NCBI GenBank assembly: GCA_025991245.1 | Contig: BQMJ01000060.1 | Location: forward strand, 62,001 to 126,000 | Length of the DNA: 64,000 bases | Direction: 5' to 3' | From: Galdieria partita | Lineage: Eukaryota > Rhodophyta > Bangiophyceae > Galdieriales > Galdieriaceae | Shown: piece by piece, positions 1-12,362 of the stretch | Layout of the letters: every line of letters starts with the position of its first letter | How positions within the stretch are numbered: position 1 is the first letter of the stretch | The notes under the pieces: model-generated | What the model saw: only the letters and a program-made list of their open reading frames with translations | Told to the model about the DNA's origin: nothing | Databases searched by the model: none | Position numbers and translations under genes: made by a program

Positions 1-2
1 AT

Positions 3-131
3 CTAAAAGTTGATGGAACACTCTCAATCCGAAAAAGAAATTTGCACTGCTCTGTGGACGATAGAATGAGTCGAGTTATTATAAAGACAGCAGCGCAGTA
101 TCGAATGACGGAACAGCCTTGTATTTCATGA
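3..131 (+). CDS. 3' end of an unidentified gene (partial)
   Basis: A reading frame is open from the left window edge for 42 codons and ends in TGA. The encoded tail is basic and polar and ends QPCIS. I do not recognise it. It converges on the PTGES2-like gene, whose stop lies only 25 nt away, a spacing seen repeatedly here. An open frame of this length could arise by chance, so it is a probable, not certain, last exon. Confidence 0.4.
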   Translation, partial: LKVDGTLSIRKRNLHCSVDDRMSRVIIKTAAQYRMTEQPCIS

Positions 132-156
132 GATATGTCTATAAATAGCAACCTTT

Positions 157-1229
157 TCATTCTGCCACTGGGATCATAGAAGACTCTCCAACTAAACGGT
201 GCATTTTCTGGTACCACGAATTCACATCAGTATTGGCTTGAATATCTTGGAAGACATCGTAATATTCTAGCGACCGCAAAACTCCAAACATCACCAAATC
301 CGTTAAAGCCGGTTGGTCACCACCACAGAAAGACTTGTTACCCACTCCTTCTCTACACCAAAGATTGATAGCTTCATATAAGCTTTGTCTTTCATCCTGA
401 ATCTCATACTTGGACTTTAAACGTTTCGCTACCATATACATCGCTAAGCCACCAACATATCTAGTCGTCTCTTGTTGCCAATAGCTAAATTTGCTATGAT
501 GCACGATATAGTCAAAACTTCTTACGGCTTCCTTTGGAGTGCGATAAATATTCGGGGGTAAAAGATGGATAAAGTAATCATCCACCCAGTCCATCCACCT
601 TTTTTGCTCCAAAGTCAAAGGAGAAACTCTTCTTTCGTTCTTGCTATTATTTTGTAATAGGTTTTGAAGGGTAAGCACAATATCTGTCGATCCATTCACC
701 TGTTGACCATTGATAACGGCAACGGGCACCTTTTTATATGTAGAAAAACTCAACTCCTTTTTTGTCAAAGGATTCACTTCCACGCAGCGAAAAGGGATTT
801 GATAATAGTCGCATACCGCCCGAACCTTATTGCAATAGGGACAAGGCTGTGCCAACTAGATGAGAAGGGGCTGGTTCTTCAGAGAAAGCTTACCGAATAC
901 TGATAAAGTGTCAGATCAACAGATAAAGGGCTATTGGTGTTTTTTATGGACACATCTCCGTTCTTTTTTGATACATCATTCCATTGCATTTGGTTATCGG
1001 TGGGAGAGACAGCTGTTTCTACTTGCAGCGTTTCTCTCTGTTCGGTACGTGCTTCTACAAGTAGAACAGAGCTAGTTGCCCATAAAGCTGCACCACCAAG
1101 CAACCAACGAGTTGCACCTGGAAATAAATATTTCTTCTGTGACTCTGTTGTGCCTTTTATTCCTTTCCATAAACTCTTTACCGTGAGCCAAGGAAACTTG
1201 CTATATGCTTGCCAATAGGAGGAAATCAT
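157..1229 (-). CDS. Prostaglandin E synthase 2-like protein (glutaredoxin/GST fold)
   Basis: Two exons (1229-894 and 855-157) joined by a 38-nt intron give 344 aa. The splice restores the family signature LTLYQYS|LAQPCPYCNKVRA, matching the PTGES2 glutaredoxin-like domain with its CPYC motif (about residues 105-175), followed by a GST-like all-helical domain ending in a typical YxDVFxDI...WYxKM stretch. Human PTGES2 is 377 aa. Residues 1-70 hold a hydrophobic segment (WLLGGAALWATSSVLL), consistent with organelle targeting or membrane anchoring. In the family the domain binds glutathione and heme; true prostaglandin synthesis in an alga is doubtful, so a general redox role is the safer inference. 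Confidence 0.88.
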
Positions 1230-1569
1230 CAGTCGAATGAAATCCGAATATTTTCAACAGTTGGTTTTGGCGCAAAATTATGAACCCTGGTCGCTCATTT
1301 TTTCTCGGAAAACATTTTTAAAGCAAAGGACAATATATCAACATTTCATATGATGTTCTTCATGAAGTTTCACAATCCAATGAAAACTGTTGTACAGTAA
1401 ACTTGCAAGTGGAGAAACATGAAGATACTCCAGAGGTTCTCACATGACAGAATTATCCAGTGTGGGGTGGTGTCGTGTGGGGGTTGAGTTGTGACATTCG
1501 GAACCAATACGACTTTTTCTACCAAATACCAACCAAAGCGAAGATTGCAAACTTTGAACAAACTTTAAA
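1230..1569. promoter_or_regulatory. Divergent intergenic region
   Basis: 340 bp separate the start codons of the divergently transcribed PTGES2-like and aldo/keto reductase genes, so both promoters must lie here. I see AT-rich DNA and a GTGGTGTCGTGTGGGGGTTG run near 1467, but no motif I can name. Confidence 0.4.
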
Positions 1570-2684
1570 ATGTCATCCAATAATATGCTGTATAGTAACT
1601 TGGGGAAGAGCGGCATCCTAGTGTCAAAGCTTTCCTTTGGTTCTTGGGTGACCTTTAACGAGCAACTGGATTTGGATCAAGCATATTTGTTAATGAAACG
1701 GGCATACGAGTTGGGTTGTAACTTTTTTGATAACGCAGAAACTTATGCAGCAGGTGCCGCGGAAATGATTATGGGCCAAGCTTTTCAGAGAGGTGTACAG
1801 GAAGGTATATGGAGCAGGGAAGATCTATTGTTTTCTACCAAGATATTTTTTGGTGGTCGAGGTTCAAGAGATACGGTCAATTCCAAGGGTTTGTCCCGAA
1901 AGCATGTGGTTGAAGGTCTCCGTGCGTCACTGAATAGAATGAATTTAAAATATGTTGACATTGTATTCTGTCATCGTCCGGATCCTTTGACTCCCATTGA
2001 AGAGACTGTACGAGCTATGAATCATGGTAATTGCGCTTGTTCTAATGAGTATGCCAAATAATTGAGAGTGTCTTACTAGTTATTAATCGTGGTTGGGCTT
2101 TTTATTGGGGCACAAGTGAGTGGTCTGCACAAGAAATAACCGAGGCCTGTCGCGTTGCTGATACTTGTGGACTATTCCGTCCACTTTGCGAACAACCACA
2201 ATATCATATTTTTCATAGACATCGGCTGGAAATTGAATATGAACCTCTCTATAAAGAATTTGGTATAGGAACGGCTACATGGTCACCTTTAGCCTGGGGT
2301 ATTTTGACAGGGAAGTATAGTGGCAAGAATATTCCTCAAGGCTCAAGACTTTCATTATCCAAATACAGTTCGTTGAGGCAACGAGTTTTTCATGAAAGAG
2401 CATGGCAATTGGAAATTACAGATTCCTTGAAGCCAATAGCGGAGGAACTTGGTTGTACTTTGGCACAATTGGCTATTGCATGGTGTGCAGCGAATCCTAA
2501 TGTTTCAACTGTAATAACTGGCGCAACGAAATTGGAGCAATTGGAGGAAAACTTTCGAGCTATTCAATTTGTTCCAAAATTATCAGCAGAGAAAATGAAA
2601 CTTATCGATGAAATTACAGGAACGAAGCCCGATTACAATGCGGAAATGAAAATGGCACGTCGGATTCGAGGTTTGGAAAGATAA
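1570..2684 (+). CDS. Aldo/keto reductase, Kv-beta-like
   Basis: Exons 1570-2026 and 2080-2684 with a 53-nt intron encode 353 aa. The order FGSW...DNAETY...STKIFFGG...DIVFCHRPD is that of the voltage-gated potassium channel beta-subunit branch of the AKR superfamily: Asp and Tyr of the catalytic tetrad sit in FFDNAETY and Lys in STK. The C-terminal half has the usual WSPLAWGILTGKY and VSTVITGATKLEQLEEN segments that hold NADPH. It is a soluble NADPH-dependent carbonyl reductase; whether it binds a channel cannot be told from sequence. The splice restores NHVINRGWAFYWGTSEWS, a conserved stretch, which supports the intron call. Confidence 0.9.
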
Positions 2685-2882
2685 GTACAGGGGGAATCGT
2701 GATGATGCTAGGGTTGAACGATGCTCTCTCGTTCTACGTGAAATAATGAAACTGATTTTCATCTCTCAAGTCATTTATTCAGTAAAAAGTATCCATACCG
2801 GTACCGAAACAACACCTAACCGTAACCCATTACAATATCCTATGAGAGCCCTTTATCTCTCTACTCCAATGACTGGTCAAAG

Positions 2883-4280
2883 TTAACTCGATTTGAAACG
2901 CGATATCATAGTTATGGGAACGTTGGGATATAATTGCGCACTATTCAAGATCTTCCCAAAGCATTCAATTAGAGTCAGGACTGTTATCGACAACAACGTG
3001 AATATTATGGCAAGGCAGTAAGCTTTTCTAGGTAAACATATAGAAAAGTTGTTCAAAAGTACAGTTGAACTCTCTTTTCCTGGATGATGAGAATCCGAGT
3101 AGGAAGAAGTATTACTACAACTGCAAAGAAAGCCTGCATTGGCAAGAGCCCGATTAAACTCTTCCGTTCTATGACTACGACTCATTAATTCTTCAATTTG
3201 TTCCGAAGATGTTGAGTTGACTTGTTGAAGAAACACAACTTTTTTCTTGGTTTCACGATGGGCAAACATATGAAAGAGTGTCAGTAACGGTCCATGAGCA
3301 CCCACAACAAAAGCTTTCTTGAGACGTCCAGGATAGTGCTTTGTACATATTTTAACTGCATCCAAAAAGGATCCCATTTTGGTGTTTTCTATTACAGCAT
3401 GATTGTCACTCTTGTCAGGTTGTCTCTTTCTCCAGTCCAGAATCCATACCCAACTACCTGCATAAGCACCATTTTCGTCTAAATAAGTATCCAAAGTTTC
3501 CAAAATACAAGATAAAAATTCCAAGTCGAACTTATCACTATTGCAATGGATATATACAACAGGGTAACCCTGTTGATCTTCTCCAATAAAACGAAAATCG
3601 CCAATAGAAACATAGTAATGTAACTTTCTAAGTAAATTTGTGGTATTGGGAAGGGTACATCTCCATTGCCACGTTTCTACCAACTTCTCAGCGGCCTTTT
3701 GAGGGTCTTTATACGCGTCGAGATATCTTAAGACTCTTGCATCACTAAGCCATTGACTATGAATAGAGAGTGTTTTCTTCTTATGTTTCTTACAAGCAGT
3801 GTTGTTTTCTACCACTCTTTCCTTTTCCACTTGCTTTGCGAGGTACTGTTCCACGTGTGTCAAAACGGGATATGTTCGAGGGTCCCTTTTATCAACTCCC
3901 CAATTGCTTTGCTTCAATTCTTTCTTTCTCGTTGTAGTTAATTGTTGAAAGAAGAGGAACATATATCGTAGAACGTTCTTTCTCGAAAAACGTGGAGTTG
4001 ATGGACTCCATTTTTTGCTGGAGAGGCCGAGCGATAAAAGAGGAATGAGGGGAAAGAAAAGATACAACAGGAGTGACCATTTGAATAAAGATTTCTTTTT
4101 CTTGTCGTTCAAGTGACAACACAAGCAGTAGGACCTCCTTCTGGGTATGGACGGCCCACGTATACGCAAAGAAGACGAGCTCTCCTTGTCACGACCACGT
4201 TTCAAAGGTCTTAGATAATTTTCTCCCCACACGTCCATACTTTCTAGAACTTCACACCAGCTTTCAGTTTTCTGTATCAA
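2883..4280 (-). CDS. CRAL-TRIO (SEC14-like) lipid-binding protein
   Basis: A single-exon 465-aa frame. Residues about 170-350 form a CRAL-TRIO unit: an N-terminal helical lobe (VLRYLDAYKDPQKAAEKL..WQWR), then YPVVYIHCNSDKFD, WVWILDW and KICTKHYPGRLKKAFVVGAHGP. Such proteins bind phosphoinositides or other hydrophobic ligands. There is a hydrophobic stretch near residue 70-85 (LLYLFFPLIPLLSLGL) and another near the C-terminus (AIIFTLLSITVLTLIE), so it may be anchored at both ends, unlike soluble SEC14. The N-terminal 130 residues are Lys/Arg/Ser rich and match nothing I know. Confidence 0.75.
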   Translation of the reverse strand: MIQKTESWCEVLESMDVWGENYLRPLKRGRDKESSSSLRIRGPSIPRRRSYCLCCHLNDKKKKSLFKWSLLLYLFFPLIPLLSLGLSSKKWSPSTPRFSRKNVLRYMFLFFQQLTTTRKKELKQSNWGVDKRDPRTYPVLTHVEQYLAKQVEKERVVENNTACKKHKKKTLSIHSQWLSDARVLRYLDAYKDPQKAAEKLVETWQWRCTLPNTTNLLRKLHYYVSIGDFRFIGEDQQGYPVVYIHCNSDKFDLEFLSCILETLDTYLDENGAYAGSWVWILDWRKRQPDKSDNHAVIENTKMGSFLDAVKICTKHYPGRLKKAFVVGAHGPLLTLFHMFAHRETKKKVVFLQQVNSTSSEQIEELMSRSHRTEEFNRALANAGFLCSCSNTSSYSDSHHPGKESSTVLLNNFSICLPRKAYCLAIIFTLLSITVLTLIECFGKILNSAQLYPNVPITMISRFKSS

Positions 4281-4531
4281 ATTTGTCTAATAATAATAAG
4301 GAAAAGGTGGAGACGATCACAAAATCCCATTCCAAGAAGGAGAGATTGACGTGGCCGATGATGATGAATGTGAGGTTTGGAGAGTTTCTACAAGGAACGA
4401 TTCCCAGTCTAGTCTCTATTGTTTCATCATAAACAACTCAACCAATACTTGCCTATCCCATCATAGTACACCTAGTAGAATGAACACTAGCAACTGCTGC
4501 CATACAAGATACTTTTCGATTGGTTTGTTAA

Positions 4532-5889
<1,358 letters not shown>

Positions 5890-5915
5890 ACTTCAACTTT
5901 TTCTATTCAAAAACT

Positions 5916-6420
5916 CTAAAGACTGTTATTCTTTTCCTCGTCTTGATTATCTTCCTCCTCTAACCGAACCAAGTTGTCGGGATCTCTCAAACAATATACA
6001 GGGACCTCATAATAATTACCCAATTCATCATAGCAAGACTCTAAAGTTCCTTCTCTGTTTGCGGGAGTTAAACCTGCCGCTTTGACAATTTCATTTCGTA
6101 AAGTATCCTAATATTATTTTTATATACAAATACTTTTTCATCCATTACTTCCTACTTACTTCCGTTGTTTCTGCTGCAGCTTTCAATGCTTGCCACATTT
6201 CTTGACGACCTTCCGTTCTCGTATCCCAGAATTCTTCTCTCATTCTTTTCAACTCTGTTTCTGTCAGTGGTCCAAAGGGAGGCTCTGCTTTCCATGGTTT
6301 GGGCTGTTGTACTATCCCGTTCCAACCAGGACTAGTACTCTTTTTAGACTTGAACCAACCACCCATACCATTTCGTGTATGAGTTGTGTCTTGAGTGGAC
6401 CGACCCACACAATTGCCCAT
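5916..6420 (-). CDS. UBTD-like protein without its ubiquitin domain
   Basis: Exons 6420-6160 and 6107-5916 (52-nt intron) give 150 aa. The start MGNCVG is identical to UBTD1/2 and is a good N-myristoylation site. Later motifs, LKRMREEFWDTRTEGRQEMWQ, ALKAAAE, TLESCYDELGNYYEVPVYCL and DPDNL, match the DC-UbP N-terminal domain of UBTD proteins, which contact E2 enzymes and deubiquitinases. Animal UBTD continues into a ubiquitin-like domain of about 80 aa; here the chain ends in an acidic EEEDNQDEEK tail and a stop. The conserved start fixes the 5' end, which lies only 4 nt after the stop of the upstream gene. Confidence 0.88.
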
Positions 6421-6424
6421 TCAA

Positions 6425-7248
6425 TCATTCACCAACCACAAATGATGGCTTTGTCTGCACATAACTCAATGCTGAATAAATACTCAATACAGTAGCAACT
6501 ACACAAGTTATTTGACTAGCCAATAATAAACCGAATATAGGAAATGTCCTATCTATCAAGAATAAACTAATACTCGTCATTTGTAAAGTAGTTTTGAGTT
6601 TTCCCCAAATACCAACAGCAACCTTGTGTCACTGTGATTCCCTCGTCAACTTGCAAGTGTACAACAACTTACCCGTTCTCTTTTGCCTAGGGCAGTCATC
6701 CATTCTCTCCAAGCGGATACAAATATCTCTCGGGATACAATAATACATGTGCAAATAGGTAGTAAAATACCTCCTCGATAGGTTGATGATAAGAGTATCA
6801 AAGCAATGGTTACCAACAGTTTATCAGCAACGGGATCCAAAAATGATCCCAATGAACTAGTGCAATTCCACTTTCTTGCCAAATAGCCATCCAAGTAATC
6901 AGAAAAGGAAGCAAATAGGAATATACTCAAACAAACTATGCTGGAATGGGCTATAGGAAGATAGAAAGCGAACACAAATAGTGGAATAACTCCAATACGA
7001 ATCCAAGTAAGGATGAGAGGAATATGTGATATCATTCCACGCGTATTGGGTGACTTTTGAGGCGTTGTTGGAATATTCTTTGGAACTTTCAAACTATCGT
7101 TGTTGAGTTCCATTCTAGGAATAGATGGATAAAGTGTTGAATACTTTTCCATCCTAGTCAAATGGACTCTTTGGTTATTCTTCTTCTGTAGACGAATAGA
7201 AACTGTTTGCACAAAAGGACAAAAGAAAAGAAATCGTCCGCTCAACAT
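6425..7248 (-). CDS. CDP-alcohol phosphatidyltransferase, PgsA type
   Basis: Exons 7248-6673 and 6622-6425 (50-nt intron), about 257 aa. The CDP-alcohol phosphotransferase signature is present as DYLDGYLARKWNCTSSLGSFLDPVADK (D-G-x-x-A-R ... G-x3-D-x3-D pattern). The second exon gives VAVGIWGKLKTTLQM, typical of bacterial-type phosphatidylglycerophosphate synthase, and several membrane helices follow. It would condense CDP-diacylglycerol with glycerol-3-phosphate, the first step to phosphatidylglycerol or cardiolipin. The basic first 60 residues look like an organelle transit peptide. The first ATG overlaps that of the divergent carrier gene; downstream ATGs (MEKYSTL, MELNNDS) are alternatives. 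Confidence 0.88.
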
Positions 7249-8378
7249 GAACAATCCAATGACTGGCCATCGCTATTCAGTTGCTAAGCATTCTTTGATT
7301 TCAACGACTTGTCAACACAACTATTGGTGCTCATCTTCCGCTTGGAGTCAACCAGCAGTATTTACTTTTGTATCGAAAACCAATGAAAGAGGTACATCAT
7401 GGTCAAATAATCTGAAACTATTATTGCTGAACTATGATTCTTACATTTAGTGACGGAAACTCCACTTATTACTAGACATATTATTCGTGTTTCTCATAAA
7501 AACCATTCTTCCAAGGAACAACCTTCTCCTTCTTCCGCTTTTCGAGGTAAGACTATTGCTGAATAATAAAATAGAAAGAGAATAGAGTTTGAATAGTGGG
7601 CCTTATTTCTGGCGCTTTTGCTGGAGCCATCGTCGATTTTGTTTTATTTCCTTTGGATACTTTGAAAACTCGTTTACAAGTTCGTCAAGGAGTTGTTTGG
7701 TCTAGTCAACTCTTTCATGGCATCTATCGTGGACTTGGACCTGCAGTTGCTGCCTCTGCACCTGCTGGAGCTGCTTTTTTTGGTACTTATGACTTTACAA
7801 AACGAATAACTAGTCGATGGTTATCCGAACCTTATCAAGTATTGGGTCACATGATATCAGCTATTGCAGGAGATGTGGCAGGAAGTACTGTTCGTGTGCC
7901 ATTTGAAGTGATAAAACAGAACCTCCAAGCTGGTATATTTTCTTCTTCTCGTCAAGCAGTTTATCATATCATGAAACGTCAAGGAATAGCTGGTTTATAC
8001 CGTGGCTGGCTTTCCTTGATATTGAGAGAAATTCCATTCGATATTATTGAGTTTCCACTATATGAATATTTAAAGAAAAGATGGAGACGAGATGATGGAG
8101 CACCTTTAGAAACTTGGAAAAGTGCTACTTGTGGTTGTATTGCTGGTGCAGTTGCTGCAGCACTCACAACTCCTTTGGATGTAGCGAAAACCAGAGTTAT
8201 GTTACAAGGAACTCAAGATATCCCTTATCGAGGAATTGCTTATACTCTATTACGTATTGCGAAAGAAGAAGGAGTGAATTGTCTATTTTCGGGTATGATA
8301 CCTCGAGTCTTGTGGATTGGCTTAGGTGGTGCTATTTTCTTTGGTAGTTTTGAGACTTGTAAACAATGGATGGAATGA
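7247..8378 (+). CDS. Mitochondrial S-adenosylmethionine carrier (SLC25A26-like)
   Basis: Exons 7247-7391, 7451-7546 and 7597-8378 give 340 aa. The last exon holds three mitochondrial carrier repeats: FPLDTLKTRLQ, VPFEVIKQNLQ and TPLDVAKTRVML, each a Px[DE]xx[KR] signature. GAFAGAIVDFVLFPLDTLKTR and the third repeat resemble the SAM carrier subgroup, which exchanges SAM for S-adenosylhomocysteine across inner mitochondrial or plastid envelope membranes. Two small upstream exons add about 80 basic, Ser-rich residues, plausibly targeting. Both introns are phase 1. The only ATGs before the first intron are at 7247 and 7259, so the 5' UTR must lie inside the opposite gene. Confidence 0.88.
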
Positions 8379-8398
8379 TTTTGTATAAAATTGGTTGA

Positions 8399-9140
<742 letters not shown>

Positions 9141-9169
<29 letters not shown>

Positions 9170-10087
9170 TAGTGTCCTTTTGAAAAATGGCGTACAAGTG
9201 AAAGTCTTCCGAAGAAGATGGCAGTAAAAGGGGTAATATATTCAGTTGCCAAGCATCTAATAACCAACCTAAGAATACAAGAGAGAACATATCCAAGAAT
9301 ATAAAATAGGTTGCCTCGTTGTACTTACCTATAGAACGTTTACAACTGCGTTCTTGATAAACAGTATAGAGTCGAATTCCCTAATCCCATTCTATTATAT
9401 ATAAATATATATACATAAATATATATATATATACCGAATGATATCGTAGAATAGAAGCTATCGTCATAACAAGGGATTCCATTTGCTTCTACAATTCTTC
9501 AGTCTTCAAAAATATATTGAAAAAGACATACGGGATCATAAAACAAGTCTGAACCAATCACAATATCCAGTTTATCGATAGGATTCTCCATTTCCAAAGG
9601 ATAACAATCACCCCAATTCACAGGATACCATTGACATACGCTTTGTAATCCTATGCTTTTCTCAAACGATGCACTCGCGTTAGTCTTCTCCAAATACCAT
9701 TCTTCTCTATATTTCTTTCCAATAGATGTTGTGCCATTCTGTTTTCTCGTTTATCTGCAAAATATACTTTATGGGCACCGATAGCTGCACTCTATACTGC
9801 TTCATCAACTTGACACAAGTACGCTGAAGACTTACAACTAAACCTGGAAGACCAATACCAGTACCCAACTCCAATACACACTTGTTTCGTACCAAACGTG
9901 GATGCATTTCAATATATTTTGACAAAATAAAACTGCTTGGCCAACAAAATACTAATTATGGATGTTACAACAAAATAAGAATAACCAAGTCTCAACAACC
10001 TGCTTGGTCTTCTTCAGAAGAAGAAGAACCCAAATATTCTTCATAAGAAATACAAATATTGTTCGATAATATATATTCTCTGTTCAT
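9141..10087 (-). CDS. METTL21-like protein lysine methyltransferase (Methyltransf_16)
   Basis: Seven predicted exons (10087-10000, 9951-9836, 9791-9698, 9650-9532, 9488-9435, 9380-9329, 9268-9141), phases all consistent, give 216 aa. The spliced chain reads as a family 16 methyltransferase: VLELGTGIGLPGLV (SAM motif I), AHKVYFADKREN, NWGD, DIVIGSDLFYDP (the DxxY-like motif) and YQERS followed by a C-terminal FHLYAIFQK strand. These enzymes methylate lysines on chaperones or translation factors. The acidic SSSSEED stretch precedes the fold. The first donor, GTTGTT, is weak. The last 29 nt overlap the Rab6 coding sequence on the other strand. Confidence 0.82.
9396..9433. repeat. AT dinucleotide-rich microsatellite in an intron
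   Basis: Runs of alternating TA interrupted by aaa or cat lie within intron 5 of the METTL21-like gene, immediately after the donor dinucleotide on the minus strand. Similar TA runs occur in introns near 21220, 42000 and 51340. Confidence 0.8.
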
Positions 10088-10169
10088 TCTTTCACATTTA
10101 TCGAAAAAGAAAACATTCAAAAATGAAACCCTAAAAACCCTTTTCACAAAACCCCTCTCAACAACCTTT

Positions 10170-11996
10170 TCACCGTTTCTTCAATCCCAACAACGATCGA
10201 GAAGCAGCTGTAGCCACTGCTTCATTTGGATCTTTTGACAAGAAATACAAAGCTTCTTGAATAGTTTCCGAAAATGACATATTACCTAAACACTCGGCAA
10301 CACGTTGACGAATAGCAGGTTCTCTATTCCATATAAATATACAAAATGAATTCAACAAAAACAACATCACATACCGTGAACCAATTAACGATACTACTTG
10401 CTTCTCAGCACAATCACAGCCAATTTCTCCTAAAGCTGATACAAAAGCTTGCTGCATCATGTGCACCTATATTTCATGTTCTTCAATAAACATTCTATCC
10501 TATTATAATGAGTGTAAAAACAATACCTCTGAATTGACAGGATCCTCTTGGAAACAGCCTTCTCTTTCCATGCCTTCCAATAAAAGAGAACATGCACACT
10601 TCTGCTTCAAATTGCCAATCGAAACAGCACAACTAAAGCGAACAAGCCAACTCTCGTCCTCCTTTAAAGCTTTCGCCAAAGAATTCAAGGCTGAAGAATG
10701 TTCAAGGAAACCAAGTCCTCCAGCTGCAGCTGCACGAACTGCATAATCTTCTGAAGAGTCTCCAAGGACCTAAGATGAGTCTTAGTAAACTCAATTTCAT
10801 GCAGCAAGACTTTGGCAAACCTTGCACAACTCATTGACCGCTGCTGTCACAACATACTCATTTCTACCAATTCTCTCTTGTTGTGACATAAAACCCAATA
10901 CATTGCAAGCCAAAGATTGAACTTCAATGTATCTATCTTTAAGCAACGGACTAATTAGTTCGTAAACAACGTAAGCTGGAACAGTGAGATCCTTTTCCAG
11001 TTCTATCATCGCCATCATCTTCTTGCCACGGTCGTTGCCGTTTAGGACTTCCATAATATCTCTATAATGCATCTTGGTTCGAATAGGTTCCGGTTGTTTG
11101 TCGGCTAGCTTCATTTCATAAAAATTGGCTTCTAAAATGCTTGCTAATGACTGCTTAGCAGATGCAGCTACAATGGGAGATATGTCTTCATCACGTAGTT
11201 TGTGTAATGTCTCTCGAGCTCTCATATCATTGGGCCACTTCTTCAACGCCGATGCAACATTTTGCCGAACTACTTCACTAGGAAAAGTTGCATACGGAAG
11301 GATTGCATCTAAGCCTTCTGTTGAAGCCCTGTCAGATAGTGCTATCGATGTCACAGCTGAACGAATCTAGCGAGAAAAACCTGAGCAAGTTTCATGAAAG
11401 AATACATCAAACATACCAATAATTCAGTGAGCTGTTTCTCTTGCAACAGATGGATACAACATTCTGCAGCTTGTTCCTTTTGCAAACTTTGCAATGACAT
11501 TATGGCACTATATCGTACAATTTCGTGTTCCATTTTCTCTTTTAGAATGGTCTGCAGCACATTTGAAGCTTTCTCAGCGTAGTTCTTCAAAGCTGCAGGA
11601 TTCCATTGTTTCCAATTGTCAAAAATAAATGCAATTCCATTACAGGCCGAGGCTCTAACAGAATAATCAGGATCATGCTGAGAGGCCTCAAACAACTTTT
11701 CTAGACAATCCAAGCTGCCAATTTTTCCCAGGACAAAGTATGCAGTGTTCCTGGTTTGGATATCACCAGAGTTTAGAACCTGAGACTCGAAAAGCAACTC
11801 CAGTGCTTGTTCTTTAGGTTCAAGAGAACACAATTTGACGAGGGCTAATAACCTCGTGCTTTGGTCTTTTTCTTTCAACTTTTCAGCCAATATAACTAAA
11901 TAGGACTGTTTAATGGATGAAGGCAACGAGCACAGGAAATAGCCTACCCTTGGGTGAAGATGCATTTGAACTCTTATTGGGTACGTCACTTTGCAT
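10170..11996 (-). CDS. HEAT-repeat protein with NblB-like C-terminal half
   Basis: Six exons (11996-11948, 11895-11417, 11366-10821, 10769-10527, 10466-10375, 10323-10170) give 520 aa. About ten PBS-lyase/HEAT repeats cover the protein. The C-terminal about 230 residues resemble NblB and its plant homologues: DYAVRAAAAGGLG, DESWLVRFSCAVSIGNL, QQAFVSALGEIG, AIRQRVAECLGNM and a final ALYFLSKDPNEAVATAASRSL. NblB takes part in phycobilisome or tetrapyrrole handling in cyanobacteria, and this lineage retains phycobilisomes. The N-terminal half is an additional HEAT array. The chosen ATG yields MQSDVPNK..., with no obvious plastid transit peptide. Confidence 0.75.
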
Positions 11997-12362
11997 AGTC
12001 AACTTTTTCACTATTCCTATATAATAAAATTAGGTCACCCAAAGCTAAGCCTAGAATGAAAGCAACTAACCATAATTTTTGTTCCATACAGCTACGTTGT
12101 TGCCATTTTTAGAAACTAAACCTTGACCTATAAAATAACTTGAGCCATTTCGCAACTTAAGTTGAAAAACCTACGTTTCCTTACAAGTCGTGCGTTTATA
12201 GGTGAACAGAATGTTTGGAAGCCAACCAATTCCATTTTGGCGCACAATTCGATTTGTGAGGTTGGCTCATTCCAAGTTGTGCAAATTCCCATCGATGTTG
12301 CCGACGAGTTGGCTGTTTTCTTCTTGAACTATTCGTGCAACAAAACGCAAAGCTATCATGAA

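Noticed and set aside
6646-7254. Start of the PgsA-type protein six bases earlier, and many other frame starts at TTG or GTG
   Set aside because: These are alternative codons at the ends of open frames; the nearest in-frame ATG was used, or an upstream exon where splicing supports it.
9396-9433. AT-repeat as a possible mobile element end or origin
   Set aside because: It lies wholly inside a short intron with proper splice sites and has no flanking duplication or inverted repeats.
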